From: Atopobium sp. UBA1382
Lineage (GTDB): Bacteria; Actinomycetota; Coriobacteriia; Coriobacteriales; Atopobiaceae
Length of the DNA stretch: 64,000 nt
Reading direction: 5' to 3'
NCBI GenBank assembly: GCA_002305805.1
Contig: DBQY01000009.1
Span: 84,760 to 148,759, forward strand
The position numbers and the translations under genes were made by a program. The notes under the pieces are model-generated. The model searched no databases. It saw only the letters and a program-made list of their open reading frames with translations, and was not told where the DNA came from. This document shows positions 28,591-36,308 of the stretch, in pieces; position 1 is the first letter of the stretch; every line of letters begins with the position of its first letter.

Positions 28591-28901
28591 CACATGAACT
28601 TGCGGAAGAGGTCCATGACCTCGTCCGTCACCTCGGTGTCGCCTGCCTGGATGCGCTCGACGACGCAGGTCTCCAGGTGGTCGCGCATGACCTCGCGAGA
28701 GATCGCCTTCACGGCCGACTCCACGGCCGCAAGCTGCGTGAGGACGTCGCCGCAGTAGCGGTCCTCCTCCACCATCGCCTTGATGCCGTTCAGCTGCCCC
28801 ACGACACGGTTGATGCGCCGCGTGACGCTGGCCTTGAGCTCGGGCGAGCGCGGCGTGTGCTTGAGGGCGCCGCAGTGTGGGCATTCGTTCTTCTCGACCA
28901 C
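28590..28901 (-). CDS. csoR: CsoR-family copper-sensing repressor
   Basis: 103 residues, all-helical DUF156 fold. The Cu(I) ligand set is present with the spacing of Mycobacterium CsoR: Cys50 (DRYCGDVLTQ), His75 and Cys79 (MRDHLETCVV). This distinguishes it from FrmR/RcnR-type members. An N-terminal extension has a CPHC motif, which may bind metal or be structural. Without copper it should repress its own operon; copper binding releases DNA. It precedes copA, and two GC-rich dyad sites lie upstream of its start. Confidence 0.93.
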   Translation of the reverse strand: MVEKNECPHCGALKHTPRSPELKASVTRRINRVVGQLNGIKAMVEEDRYCGDVLTQLAAVESAVKAISREVMRDHLETCVVERIQAGDTEVTDEVMDLFRKFM

Positions 28902-28918
28902 GATCGTCCTTTCGTCCG

Positions 28919-28967
28919 GATACCCCCTCGGGGTTTTTACGATGAACTTTATACCCCCGTGGGGTAC
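28919..28967. promoter_or_regulatory. Paired CsoR operator-like dyads upstream of csoR-copA
   Basis: ATACCCCCTCGGGGTTT (28919-28937 region) and TATACCCCCGTGGGGTAC (28950-28967) are G/C-tract dyads of the type bound by CsoR (TACCCCnnnGGGGTA). They lie 18-66 bases upstream of the csoR start, where they would cover the promoter. The match to the known CsoR box is close for the second site and partial for the first. Confidence 0.75.
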
Positions 28968-28999
28968 CTGTCAAACAGGCGGACCACCGCGACAAATAC

Positions 29000-29041
29000 G
29001 CGATTTCCAACGTTTCAGCTTCCGATTCCGTCGGAAATCGC
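29000..29041. promoter_or_regulatory. Inverted repeat upstream of GNAT gene
   Basis: GCGATTTCC (29000-29008) and GGAAATCGC (29033-29041) form a 9-bp inverted repeat in the 188-base gap between divergent csoR and the acetyltransferase. It could be an operator or a leader hairpin; nothing else shows which. Confidence 0.4.
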
Positions 29042-29089
29042 ATAATTCGAGGCATCGACCACTTGAGATGCTGAGACGAGGAGCACGCC

Positions 29090-29653
29090 ATGACCACCCA
29101 GCTCGAGACGGAACGCCTCACGCTGCGCCCCTGGACCGAGGCCGACGCCCCCGCGCTCTTTCGCTGGGCACGCGACCCCGAGGTGGGACCGCGCGCCGGA
29201 TGGGACCCGCACGCCAGCATCGAGGAGAGCGCGAGGATCATCCGCGAGGTGCTCGCCGTTCCGGAGAGCTATGCCATCGTCGTCCGCGGCCGCGAGCCCG
29301 AGGGCGAGCCGGTCGGCGCCATCGGCCTCAAGTTTGGCGCCGCCTCCGACCTGGCGCGGGACGCGATCGAAGCGGAGCTCGGCTACTGGCTCGCCCGCCC
29401 GCTCTGGGGTCGCGGCTACATGCCCGAGGCCGGCCGCGCCCTGCTCACCCACGCGTTCAGCGACCTGCGCCTCAAGGTCGTATGGGCCGGCCACTACGAG
29501 GGCAACCTGCAGAGCCGCCGCGTGATGGAGAAGCTCGGACTCACAGAGAAGCGCACGCGTAACGCAGACGGACGCATCGAACACGTCCTGTGCATCACGC
29601 GTGCGCAGTGGGGGCAGAACCTGTCCACGGGCGAGAAGAACGCCCTCCCCTAG
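29090..29653 (+). CDS. GNAT N-acetyltransferase (RimJ/RimL type)
   Basis: 187 residues. Opens LETERLTLRPWTEADAPALFRW, the standard start of RimJ/RimL-like GNAT proteins. The acetyl-CoA motif region reads ELGYWLARPLWGRGYMPEAGRALLTHAF with the expected GRGY pyrophosphate loop, then NLQSRRVMEKLGL. Members acetylate N-terminal amines of proteins or small amines using acetyl-CoA. Acceptor unknown. The last codon overlaps the stop of the convergent bile salt hydrolase-type gene. Confidence 0.87.
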   Translation: MTTQLETERLTLRPWTEADAPALFRWARDPEVGPRAGWDPHASIEESARIIREVLAVPESYAIVVRGREPEGEPVGAIGLKFGAASDLARDAIEAELGYWLARPLWGRGYMPEAGRALLTHAFSDLRLKVVWAGHYEGNLQSRRVMEKLGLTEKRTRNADGRIEHVLCITRAQWGQNLSTGEKNALP

Positions 29654-30570
29654 CCCGCCAGCGGGAACTCGCGAATCTGGGGGTCGTCGTAGGTCGCGTA
29701 GTAGTAGGTGCGCGTCGCCGCGGAGAAGCCGCTGGTGTAGAGGGTCTTCTCGTACGAGCCGTCCGCCATGCGCGCGCATCCCTCGGGCACGGCCACGGAG
29801 CCGAGCGTACGGAACAGGCGCGTGACGTTGTCCTTCTCGTCAGACTTGGTGGGATAGTGGGCGTTCACGAAGGCCACCTTCACAAAGCGAGACGGACCGG
29901 AGTAGTCGCCGGGGACGCCGCGCAGCCCCTCGCCGGAGCCAAACGCCCTGAGGTCGGCACGGCCCCACGAGACGCCCGCCGGGTCATCATCCGTGAGCGT
30001 GAGGTAGTTGCGCAGGTTCTGACGGTGCCAGCCGAAGTTGGGCTCGTTGGTGAGGACGTCGGCGTCGTCGTCCCAGATGTGCATGCCGTCCTCCATGCAC
30101 TCCACCACGATCACGCCCGTGGCGTCGGCGACGATCCAGTGAAGGTTGGCCACGGGGAGCTTGTCGCTCACGGGCTTTGCGACCACCGTCACGCCGGCGA
30201 GCGCGGCGCGGGCCTCGGCGACGGAGCCAAAGCTGCGGGCGACCCAATACGGGAACTCGTATGCGGCGACGTTGACCGTGCCCTCGACGGGACCGGCGGC
30301 ATAGTGCGCGCTCTGGGGGAAGTTGAGGCCGGCAACGGCCAGGCCCGCGTCATTGGCGCAGTCGAAGTAGAGCGGCACGCCGAGCGCCTCGATGCCCACG
30401 CCGATCACGTCGTGGCCGCGCTCCGGGTCGCCGGGGCGCGCAAAGGCGGCGGGCACCTTCACGTCTCCGGGCGTCCGCATGACGCCCTGCCCATAGCCAA
30501 ACGTCCAGTCGAGATTGCGGCCAAAGAACATGTTTCCCTGGTCGTCAGTAAAGCGAATTGCCGTGCACAT
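29650..30570 (-). CDS. Choloylglycine hydrolase family enzyme (bile salt hydrolase type)
   Basis: 306 residues from ATG at 30568-30570, chosen so that Cys is residue 2; autocatalytic loss of Met exposes it as the nucleophile. All residues of the Ntn-hydrolase site are at canonical positions: Cys2 (MCTAIRF), Arg18 and Asp21 (FFGRNLDW), Asn83 (GLNFPQ), Asn175 (LTNEPNF) and Arg228 (GPSRFVKVAF). Bile salt hydrolases deconjugate glyco- and tauro-bile acids; close relatives are penicillin V acylases. The numbering and intestinal gene content favour the bile salt hydrolase role, but substrate cannot be proved from sequence. No signal peptide, so intracellular. Single gene with its own RBS (AAGGGAG). 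Confidence 0.9.
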   Translation of the reverse strand: MCTAIRFTDDQGNMFFGRNLDWTFGYGQGVMRTPGDVKVPAAFARPGDPERGHDVIGVGIEALGVPLYFDCANDAGLAVAGLNFPQSAHYAAGPVEGTVNVAAYEFPYWVARSFGSVAEARAALAGVTVVAKPVSDKLPVANLHWIVADATGVIVVECMEDGMHIWDDDADVLTNEPNFGWHRQNLRNYLTLTDDDPAGVSWGRADLRAFGSGEGLRGVPGDYSGPSRFVKVAFVNAHYPTKSDEKDNVTRLFRTLGSVAVPEGCARMADGSYEKTLYTSGFSAATRTYYYATYDDPQIREFPLAG

Positions 30571-30701
30571 GGCACATCTCCCTTGGTTTGAAACCGGTAT
30601 TGAGGAGATGCTACCCGGCACCGCTTGCGTGCAGACACGCGCCGGCGTCTGCACGGTACCGGCACGACGCTGTCAGCGTTTTCAGGTTGGCGCGACGGGA
30701 A

Positions 30702-30899
30702 CTAGTTGCCGCGGGCGGTCGCGACCCCCGCGACGGCAAGACCCGCGCACGCGAGGACGGCGACGACGTTCTCCGCGGCAGGCTGCAGCGCCACGAGCAC
30801 GATGCCGAGAAGCGCGACGGCCCCGCAGACGAGCGCGCTCAGCGCGCCAAGCCGACTCAGATACGACGCGTCGGCACCAAGCATCTTCTCGTCAAACAT
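30702..30899 (-). CDS. Small two-helix membrane protein
   Basis: 65 residues from ATG at 30897-30899 with GGGGAGG at ideal distance; the open frame extends further upstream without a binding site. A short polar N-terminus (MFDEKMLGADASYLSR) is followed by two hydrophobic stretches (residues about 17-38 and 42-62) and a short positive tail. No family recognised. It lies alone between the bile salt hydrolase-type gene and a divergent alcohol dehydrogenase. The strong RBS supports it being real. Confidence 0.6.
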   Translation of the reverse strand: MFDEKMLGADASYLSRLGALSALVCGAVALLGIVLVALQPAAENVVAVLACAGLAVAGVATARGN

Positions 30900-31024
30900 G
30901 TCGGCCTCCCCGAGAGTACGCGATACGCGCTCACCGTAACGCGCTCGCGTCAGCCCGACGTAAGCGCAGCGCCAGCGTCCCGCAAGCGCTAAGCTCTTCT
31001 CGTACACCCATGAAAGGAGCCCCC

Positions 31025-32260
31025 GTGAACGACTTCACGTTCTTCTCGCCCACCCGCTTCGTCTTTGGCCGCGGCGTCACGGATCGCATCGGCGCCGAGC
31101 TCGCCGCCTGCGGGCACGCCCGCGCGCTCGTCGTCTACGGCCAGGGTTCCGTGGTCCGCACGGGCACGCTCGAGCGCGTGCTCGCCTCGCTCGACGCGGC
31201 CGATATCGAGCACGACGAGTTCGGCGGCGCGCGGCCCAACCCGAGCGCCGCGCACGCGCGTGAGGGCGTCGCCGCCGCGCGCGCCTTCCGCGCGGACGTC
31301 ATCCTCGCCGTGGGCGGCGGGTCGGCCATCGACACCGCCAAGGCCGTCTCGCTCGGCGTGCCCTACGAGGGCGACGTCTGGGACCTCTTTGCCAAGAAGG
31401 CGGCGCCCGTCGCCGAGGGCAAGCCCGCCGTCGCCTGCGCCCTCACGATCCCCGCCGCCGGCTCCGAGGCGAGCGACTCCTGCGTCATCAGCAACGACGA
31501 GCTCTGCCTCAAGCGCGGCCTGTCCACCGACCTCAACCGCCCCGAGCTCGCGGTCATGGACCCCGAGCTCACCTTCACGCTGCCCGCATACCAGACCGCG
31601 GCCGGCGTGACCGACATGTGCGCGCACATCATGGAGCGCTACTTCTCCAGCTACGGGCCCGTGCCCGTGACCGACAACATCGCCTGCGGCCTCGTTCGCT
31701 CGCTCATCGAGGAGGCGCCGCGCGCGCTCGCCGACCCCGAGGACTACGACGCCCGCGCCAACATCATGTGGGCCGGCATGCTCGCCCACAACGGCCTGGC
31801 AGGCCTGGGACGCAACGCGAAGCCCTTCACGCGCGCCGGCGGCTGGGAGAGCCACGCCCTCGAGCACGAGCTCTCCGCCCACGACGCCTCGATCACGCAC
31901 GGCGCGGGCCTCGCGGTGGTCTTCCCCGCCTGGATGCGCTACGTCTGGCGCGCCAACCCCGAGCGCTTCCTCTCCTTTGGCCGCGACGTCTTTGGCATCG
32001 AGCCGGTGGACCCCGAGGCGGACGGCGTGGACGTGACGCCCGAGCAGGCCGTCGAGGACGCCGTCGGCGCCACGATCGACGAGCTGCAGGAGTTCTTCGT
32101 CTCCATGGGCATGCCGCGCACCCTCGGCGAGCTGGGCGTCACGGCCGAGCAGATCCCGGCGCTGCTGGACACGCTCGAGCAGAACAAGGGCCGTGAGATC
32201 GGCGACCTCATGCGCCTCTCGCTCGACGACGTCCGCGCGATCTACGAGTCCGCGCTCTAG
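31025..32260 (+). CDS. Iron-containing alcohol dehydrogenase (butanol dehydrogenase/YqhD type)
   Basis: 411 residues from GTG at 31025. AAAGGAG lies 6 bases upstream, while the ATG at 31010 would overlap that site. NAD(P)-binding motif VILAVGGGSAIDTAKAVSLG; metal ligands Asp and His in AAGVTDMCAHIMERYFSS and two His in the HALEHELSAHDASITHGAGLA segment, as in YqhD/BdhA. It reduces aldehydes to alcohols, a fermentation or detoxification step. C-terminal helical domain is complete. Single gene; the following DedA gene is 120 bases away with its own RBS. Confidence 0.92.
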   Translation: MNDFTFFSPTRFVFGRGVTDRIGAELAACGHARALVVYGQGSVVRTGTLERVLASLDAADIEHDEFGGARPNPSAAHAREGVAAARAFRADVILAVGGGSAIDTAKAVSLGVPYEGDVWDLFAKKAAPVAEGKPAVACALTIPAAGSEASDSCVISNDELCLKRGLSTDLNRPELAVMDPELTFTLPAYQTAAGVTDMCAHIMERYFSSYGPVPVTDNIACGLVRSLIEEAPRALADPEDYDARANIMWAGMLAHNGLAGLGRNAKPFTRAGGWESHALEHELSAHDASITHGAGLAVVFPAWMRYVWRANPERFLSFGRDVFGIEPVDPEADGVDVTPEQAVEDAVGATIDELQEFFVSMGMPRTLGELGVTAEQIPALLDTLEQNKGREIGDLMRLSLDDVRAIYESAL

Positions 32261-32380
32261 GACACGGCAGGCGGCCGAGAAGGACGACCGCGCCCGACTT
32301 CTGTGCAATCGTTGATTATTTCTCCGCACGCCGTGCGAGCGGGGATAATGGAGCGCGCTGTCGCCTGCGAAAGGAGTTCC

Positions 32381-33019
32381 ATGGAGGAGGTCTTCACCAA
32401 CCTCATCAGCCAGTTCGGCTACATCGGCGTCTGGTTCCTCATCTTCTTCGAGAACGTCTTCCCGCCCATCCCGAGCGAGCTGATCCTGCCGCTCTCGGGC
32501 TTCTTCACCACCACGACCGACCTCACGCTGCCCGGCGTGATCATCGCCGCGACCATCGGCTCGATCACCGGCGCCTACATCCTCTACGGCGTGGGCCGGC
32601 TCCTCTCGCGCGAGCGCCTGATGGCGTTCTTTGGCACGCGCCCGATGCGCCTTCTGGGCTTCAAGCCCAACGACATCGCCAGCGCCGTCGACTGGTTCGA
32701 CCGCAAGGGCCAGGTGACGGTCCTCATCTGCCGCTGCATCCCCGTCGTGCGCAGCCTCATCTCCATCCCCGCCGGCACGGCCAAGATGAGCGTCATGCGC
32801 TTCTCGCTCTACACGCTCGTCGGCTCCGCCGTGTGGAACACCATCCTCTGCTCGCTCGGCGCGGCTGCTGGCAGCGCGTGGGAGACGGTGACCGAGCAGG
32901 CCGAGTGGGTCTCCGACGTCGTGAAGTACATCATCATCGTCATCGTGGTCGCCGTCGCCGTGTGGTGGGTCGTCAAGCGCATCCTCCCCGCCCTGCGAGA
33001 GCGCAACGAGCAGGAGTAG
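32381..33019 (+). CDS. DedA family membrane protein
   Basis: 212 residues from ATG at 32381 (AAAGGAG upstream). Family blocks: FFENVFPPIPSELILPLSGFF near residues 22-42, GSITGAYILYGVGR, and the RxIPxxRxxxxxPAG motif seen as RCIPVVRSLISIPAGTAKM, with C-terminal hydrophobic helix. DedA/VTT proteins flip or recycle polyprenyl phosphate or phospholipid and influence membrane potential and envelope stress. Which lipid is handled here is unknown. Ends 31 bases before a strong intrinsic terminator. Confidence 0.93.
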   Translation: MEEVFTNLISQFGYIGVWFLIFFENVFPPIPSELILPLSGFFTTTTDLTLPGVIIAATIGSITGAYILYGVGRLLSRERLMAFFGTRPMRLLGFKPNDIASAVDWFDRKGQVTVLICRCIPVVRSLISIPAGTAKMSVMRFSLYTLVGSAVWNTILCSLGAAAGSAWETVTEQAEWVSDVVKYIIIVIVVAVAVWWVVKRILPALRERNEQE

Positions 33020-33050
33020 GCCCCGCCTCGTCCCAGTTCCAACCACGAAT

Positions 33051-33168
33051 CCCGAGTTACGCGCGCTCCAAACGTTCTTGCGGCGCGCGTAACTCGGGTT
33101 TTTTGTCCGTATGACCATCAATCCCGGCTTGCGCACGCTCTCCTGCGCGCGCAAGCCGGGATTTTTGG
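33051..33168 (+). terminator. Tandem intrinsic terminators (double-hairpin repeat, copy 1)
   Basis: First hairpin: CCCGAGTTACGCGCGC (33051-33066) with its exact complement at 33083-33098, then six T. Second hairpin: AATCCCGGCTTGCGC (33120-33134) with its exact complement at 33149-33163, then more T. Together they should stop dedA transcription before the TetR operon. The first hairpin and the TTTTTTGTCCGT tail recur at 40753-40812, so this is also a repeat family. Confidence 0.85.
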
Positions 33169-33237
33169 CACACGGGCGAGAAGAGCGCGCATCGCCCGTC
33201 CTTCTCGCCCTATGCAAAACCTCTCCCCAACCTTAAA

Positions 33238-33251
33238 ATGAACGTGTTCAT
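33238..33251. promoter_or_regulatory. Palindromic operator for the TetR operon
   Basis: ATGAACGTGTTCAT is a perfect 14-bp palindrome 26 bases upstream of the TetR start at 33277, directly after an AT-rich TTAAAATG segment. It suits a TetR dimer site. Its first three bases form an in-frame ATG, which is therefore a poor choice of start codon. Confidence 0.6.
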
Positions 33252-33276
33252 AAAAACGCTGGCGAGAAGGACCTCC

Positions 33277-33837
33277 ATGCCCAAGATCATCGAGAACCTG
33301 CGTGAGCGCATCCTCGACGCCGCGCGCGAGGCCCTGGCCGCCGACGGTTGGCGCGCCCTCTCCATGCGCGCCCTCGCTCAGCGCGTGGGCGTGGCTCCCG
33401 GGACCCTCTACAACTACTTCTCCGACAAGGAGGAGATCGTCGCCACGCTCGCCCTCGCCGACTGGCAGGACGCGCTCGCGCGCATGGACGCCGTCGCGGC
33501 CCGCGCGACCGACCTCGAGCAGGGCCTTGCCGCGCTCTGTGACGAGCTCAACGCCTTCTCGGACGCCTACCGCCCCACGTGGCAGCAGTACGAGGGCGGC
33601 AGCGCCTCGAGCTACCTCACCCGCTACCACCGCATGCTCCGCGAGCAAGTCGCGCGCCCCGTGCGCGCCGTGACGGAGCGCGTCGGCCGCGCGGACCTCG
33701 CCCCGCTCGCGGACGTGCTGGCCGAGGCGCTTCTCGCCTGCTCGGTCAACGAGGACCTCGGAACCGCATCCATGGGCAAGCTGGCATCCGCCCTCGCCGC
33801 GGGCGCCCCGCATACAGAAGGAGGACAAGAATCGTGA
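33277..33837 (+). CDS. TetR-family transcriptional regulator
   Basis: 186 residues from ATG at 33277 (AAGGAC 8 bases upstream). N-terminal HTH: ILDAAREALAADGWRALSMRALAQRVGVAPGTLYNYFSDKEEIV, a textbook TetR motif. The C-terminal ligand domain is helical and unassigned. It is the first gene of a five-gene unit; its stop overlaps the next start (GTGA). Likely represses this operon until a lipophilic ligand, perhaps the substrate of the encoded enzymes, is bound. A palindrome lies just upstream. Confidence 0.9.
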   Translation: MPKIIENLRERILDAAREALAADGWRALSMRALAQRVGVAPGTLYNYFSDKEEIVATLALADWQDALARMDAVAARATDLEQGLAALCDELNAFSDAYRPTWQQYEGGSASSYLTRYHRMLREQVARPVRAVTERVGRADLAPLADVLAEALLACSVNEDLGTASMGKLASALAAGAPHTEGGQES

Positions 33838-34769
33838 GCAGCTTCAAGGACCTGAGGATCGTCGACAACTTCTACCAGACGTCGGCGTTCTTCCCCATGC
33901 CGACGGTGTGCATCTCCACGATGAACCCCGACGGCTCCCTCAACATCGGCTCGTACTCGCTGTGCTTCCCGTACTACATCGCCGGCAAGGACCGCTACGC
34001 GATGCTGCTGGAGTGCCGCAACACGTCCAACACCTGCGCCAACCTGCTCCGCACGCACAAGTGCGCCCTCAACTTCATCCCCGACGACCGCGAGAGCTTC
34101 AAGGAGGCCGTGCGCCTGGGATTCCCCGGCCCCTCCGCCGAGAAGATGGGCGACCTCGCCTTTGAGATGGAGCCCGGCCAGGCCGACCCCTCTGACCCGC
34201 TGCGCCCGCCCGTGATCAAGACCGCGTTCCAGGTCTTCGAGTGCACCTGGGCCGCCGAGCTCGAGGGCGCCGACAAGTTCCGCGTGGAGGACATCGACGA
34301 CGGCCACCCCGGCCCCTACAACGACTTCAACGGCATCACGTCCAAGTACGGCGCCCACTTCATCCTGCACATCGACAAGATCCTCATGAAGGAGCGCTAC
34401 TACGACGCCATCGTGAACGGCGTCACTAAGAACAGCTTCCCGCCCGTGCCCGTGGACTACGGCTACCGTGACTCCACCAACTTCTGGTACACGCGCTTCC
34501 CCAAGCTCGCCAAACCCATCGCCGAGCCCATCCCCGCCCCCAAGGAGGTGGACATCGAGTCCATCCGCTACGCGGCCAACCGCGCTGACGACACGGTCAA
34601 GTTCACTGACGAGGCGCTCAAGAACTTCGTCAAGGTGCCGCGCCCGTTCCTCAAGACCGTCCTCAACGGCTGCGTGGCCTGGGCCAAGGAGAACGGCGTC
34701 ACGCTCATCACCGACGAGCACGTCAAGATCATCAACGACAAGCGCCGCGCCGAGAAGGACAAGCGCTGA
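33834..34769 (+). CDS. Flavin reductase-like (FMN-binding split barrel) protein
   Basis: 311 residues from GTG at 33834, overlapping the TetR stop, with AGAAGGAGG upstream. The N-terminal two thirds resembles flavin reductase/FMN split-barrel proteins (FFPMPTVCISTMNPDGSLNIGSYSLCFPYYIAGKDRYAMLL, NTCANLLRTHKCALNFI). These reduce FMN or FAD or carry flavin for a partner enzyme. The C-terminal region (KFTDEALKNFVKVPRPFLKTVL) is an extra domain that I cannot place. Coupled by overlap to the genes on both sides, so it works in the same process as the membrane protein, SDR and reductase. Confidence 0.8.
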   Translation: MSSFKDLRIVDNFYQTSAFFPMPTVCISTMNPDGSLNIGSYSLCFPYYIAGKDRYAMLLECRNTSNTCANLLRTHKCALNFIPDDRESFKEAVRLGFPGPSAEKMGDLAFEMEPGQADPSDPLRPPVIKTAFQVFECTWAAELEGADKFRVEDIDDGHPGPYNDFNGITSKYGAHFILHIDKILMKERYYDAIVNGVTKNSFPPVPVDYGYRDSTNFWYTRFPKLAKPIAEPIPAPKEVDIESIRYAANRADDTVKFTDEALKNFVKVPRPFLKTVLNGCVAWAKENGVTLITDEHVKIINDKRRAEKDKR

Positions 34770-35398
34770 TGGGCGGGGGCATCACTGTCACGATGGCACT
34801 CGTGGACTGCGTTCCCGTGGCCCTGTTCCTCGTGGCCGCCGTCATCCTCCAGCGCGACCTCTACGACCGTCTGCCCAAGGGAGCCTACTCGCTCGTGGCG
34901 GCCGGCTCCATCATGGCATTTCTCGGCGGCTTCATGAAGGCGCTCTGGAAGATCCTCTACGCCACGGGCGTCTGCGACTACGTCTTTCTCGACCATGCGC
35001 TCTTCACGCTGCAGGGGCCGGGCTTCCTGCTCTTCTTCCTGGGGCTCACGGGCCTCTTCTGGAAGGGCGAGAAGAACGCCTCTTCGGCACTCGCCGCGGG
35101 CGCGGCCCCGGCGGCCACCACGACCTCGATCCCGTTCATCGTCATGCAGGTCGTGGGGCTCGGCGGGGCGCAGGTCCTTCTCGCCGCCGAGGGCGACCGC
35201 AGGGGCAAGAGGCTCGTGCCTGTGGCCTTTGCGCTGGCCTTCGTCTTCATGCTGGGCATGGGCTACCTCGGCGCCAAGTTCGACGACTCGAGCTCCATGC
35301 ACTGGGTCGCCCAGCTCACCAACACGCTGTCCATGGCCTGCTTCCTGTGGGGCACCCTCATGCTCCACGCGGCGGACCCAAAGAAGAAGGAGAACTAG
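34769..35398 (+). CDS. Polytopic membrane protein of unknown function
   Basis: 209 residues, ATG overlapping the flavin-protein stop (TGATG). About six hydrophobic segments (VDCVPVALFLVAAVIL, SLVAAGSIMAFLGGFMKAL, GPGFLLFFLGLTGLFW, IPFIVMQVVGLGGAQVLL, VPVAFALAFVFMLGMGYL, LTNTLSMACFLWGTLML). No recognised motif. Its position inside a tight operon with two redox enzymes and a DUF1295 protein suggests a membrane partner or transporter of a lipid-like substrate, as inference. Confidence 0.72.
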   Translation: MGGGITVTMALVDCVPVALFLVAAVILQRDLYDRLPKGAYSLVAAGSIMAFLGGFMKALWKILYATGVCDYVFLDHALFTLQGPGFLLFFLGLTGLFWKGEKNASSALAAGAAPAATTTSIPFIVMQVVGLGGAQVLLAAEGDRRGKRLVPVAFALAFVFMLGMGYLGAKFDDSSSMHWVAQLTNTLSMACFLWGTLMLHAADPKKKEN

Positions 35399-36307
35399 AT
35401 GAAGGTCGTTCTCGCGGGAGCCTTTGGCAAGCTGGGCTCCGACATCCTGCGCGCGCTGTGCGCGACCGACCACCAGATCGTGGCCGCCGACGCCGTGGTG
35501 CGCGTCCCCGACGACGTGGACGCGTCCCGCTTTGAGACGCGTCGGATCGACGTCACCCGCCCGGAGACCCTGGAGGGCCTCTGCGACGGCGCCGACGTGG
35601 TGGTGACCACCGTCGGCCTCACCGGCGCGTCCACGCGCTTCACCAACTACGACATCGACTACCAGGGCAACCTCAACCTGATCGAGGCGGCGCGCGCCGC
35701 CGGCGTGACACACTTCGGCTACGTCAGCGTCATCAACGCCGACAAGGGCGAGGGCATCCCGATGGTCCACAGCAAGTTCATGCTGGAGGAGGCACTCAAG
35801 GCGTCCGGCCTCACCTACGTGATCTGGCGCCCCACGGGCTACTTCTACGACATCGCGCACGTCTTCTGGCCCATGATCAAGTCCAAGAGTGTCCAGCTGC
35901 TCAAGACCAAGGGCGGCTTCGAGCCGCGTGCCAACGTCGTGGACACCCGCGACTTTGCCCGCTTCATCCTTGAGACCATGTGCGATGACAACAAGACCTA
36001 CTCCGTGGGCGGCACCGAGACCTACACCTACCGCCAGATCGCCGAGATGTTCTACAACGCCGACGGCGTCACGAACGGCCCGGTCAAGACCGTGCCGGCG
36101 TTCATGATGGACGTGCTGGGGATGCTTCCCAAGATCAAGGCGCAGGGCAAGTCCGACGTGCTCAAGTTCTCAAAGTTCACGCTGCTCAACGACTGCGTGG
36201 GCGACACGGAGATCCCCGGCCGCAGCTTCAAGGAGTACATCGCCGAGAAGAGCTACGCGCCCGTGATCGAGGCCGAGCTCGCCGCCAAGGCCGCTAAGGA
36301 GGCATAA
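35399..36307 (+). CDS. NmrA/extended-SDR NAD(P)-binding protein
   Basis: 302 residues, ATG directly after the previous stop codon. N-terminal Rossmann glycine motif VVLAGAFGKLGSDI (GxxGxxG form), then VVVTTVGLTG and FGYVSVINADKGEGIPMVHSKFMLEEALKASGLTYVIWRPTGYF, the SDR-a/NmrA layout. The usual YxxxK is not evident; HSKFMLEE occupies that place, as in NmrA-like and epimerase-like atypical SDRs. It could be a dehydrogenase or isomerase, or a nucleotide-sensing partner. Co-transcribed with the flavin protein and DUF1295 protein. Confidence 0.82.
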   Translation: MKVVLAGAFGKLGSDILRALCATDHQIVAADAVVRVPDDVDASRFETRRIDVTRPETLEGLCDGADVVVTTVGLTGASTRFTNYDIDYQGNLNLIEAARAAGVTHFGYVSVINADKGEGIPMVHSKFMLEEALKASGLTYVIWRPTGYFYDIAHVFWPMIKSKSVQLLKTKGGFEPRANVVDTRDFARFILETMCDDNKTYSVGGTETYTYRQIAEMFYNADGVTNGPVKTVPAFMMDVLGMLPKIKAQGKSDVLKFSKFTLLNDCVGDTEIPGRSFKEYIAEKSYAPVIEAELAAKAAKEA

Positions 36308-36308
36308 C

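Noticed and set aside
33121..33168. Gene fragments encoding KNPSYARRK-like peptides around the hairpin repeats
   Set aside because: These are translations of the repeated hairpins at 33051-33168 and 40717-40871, not coding sequence.
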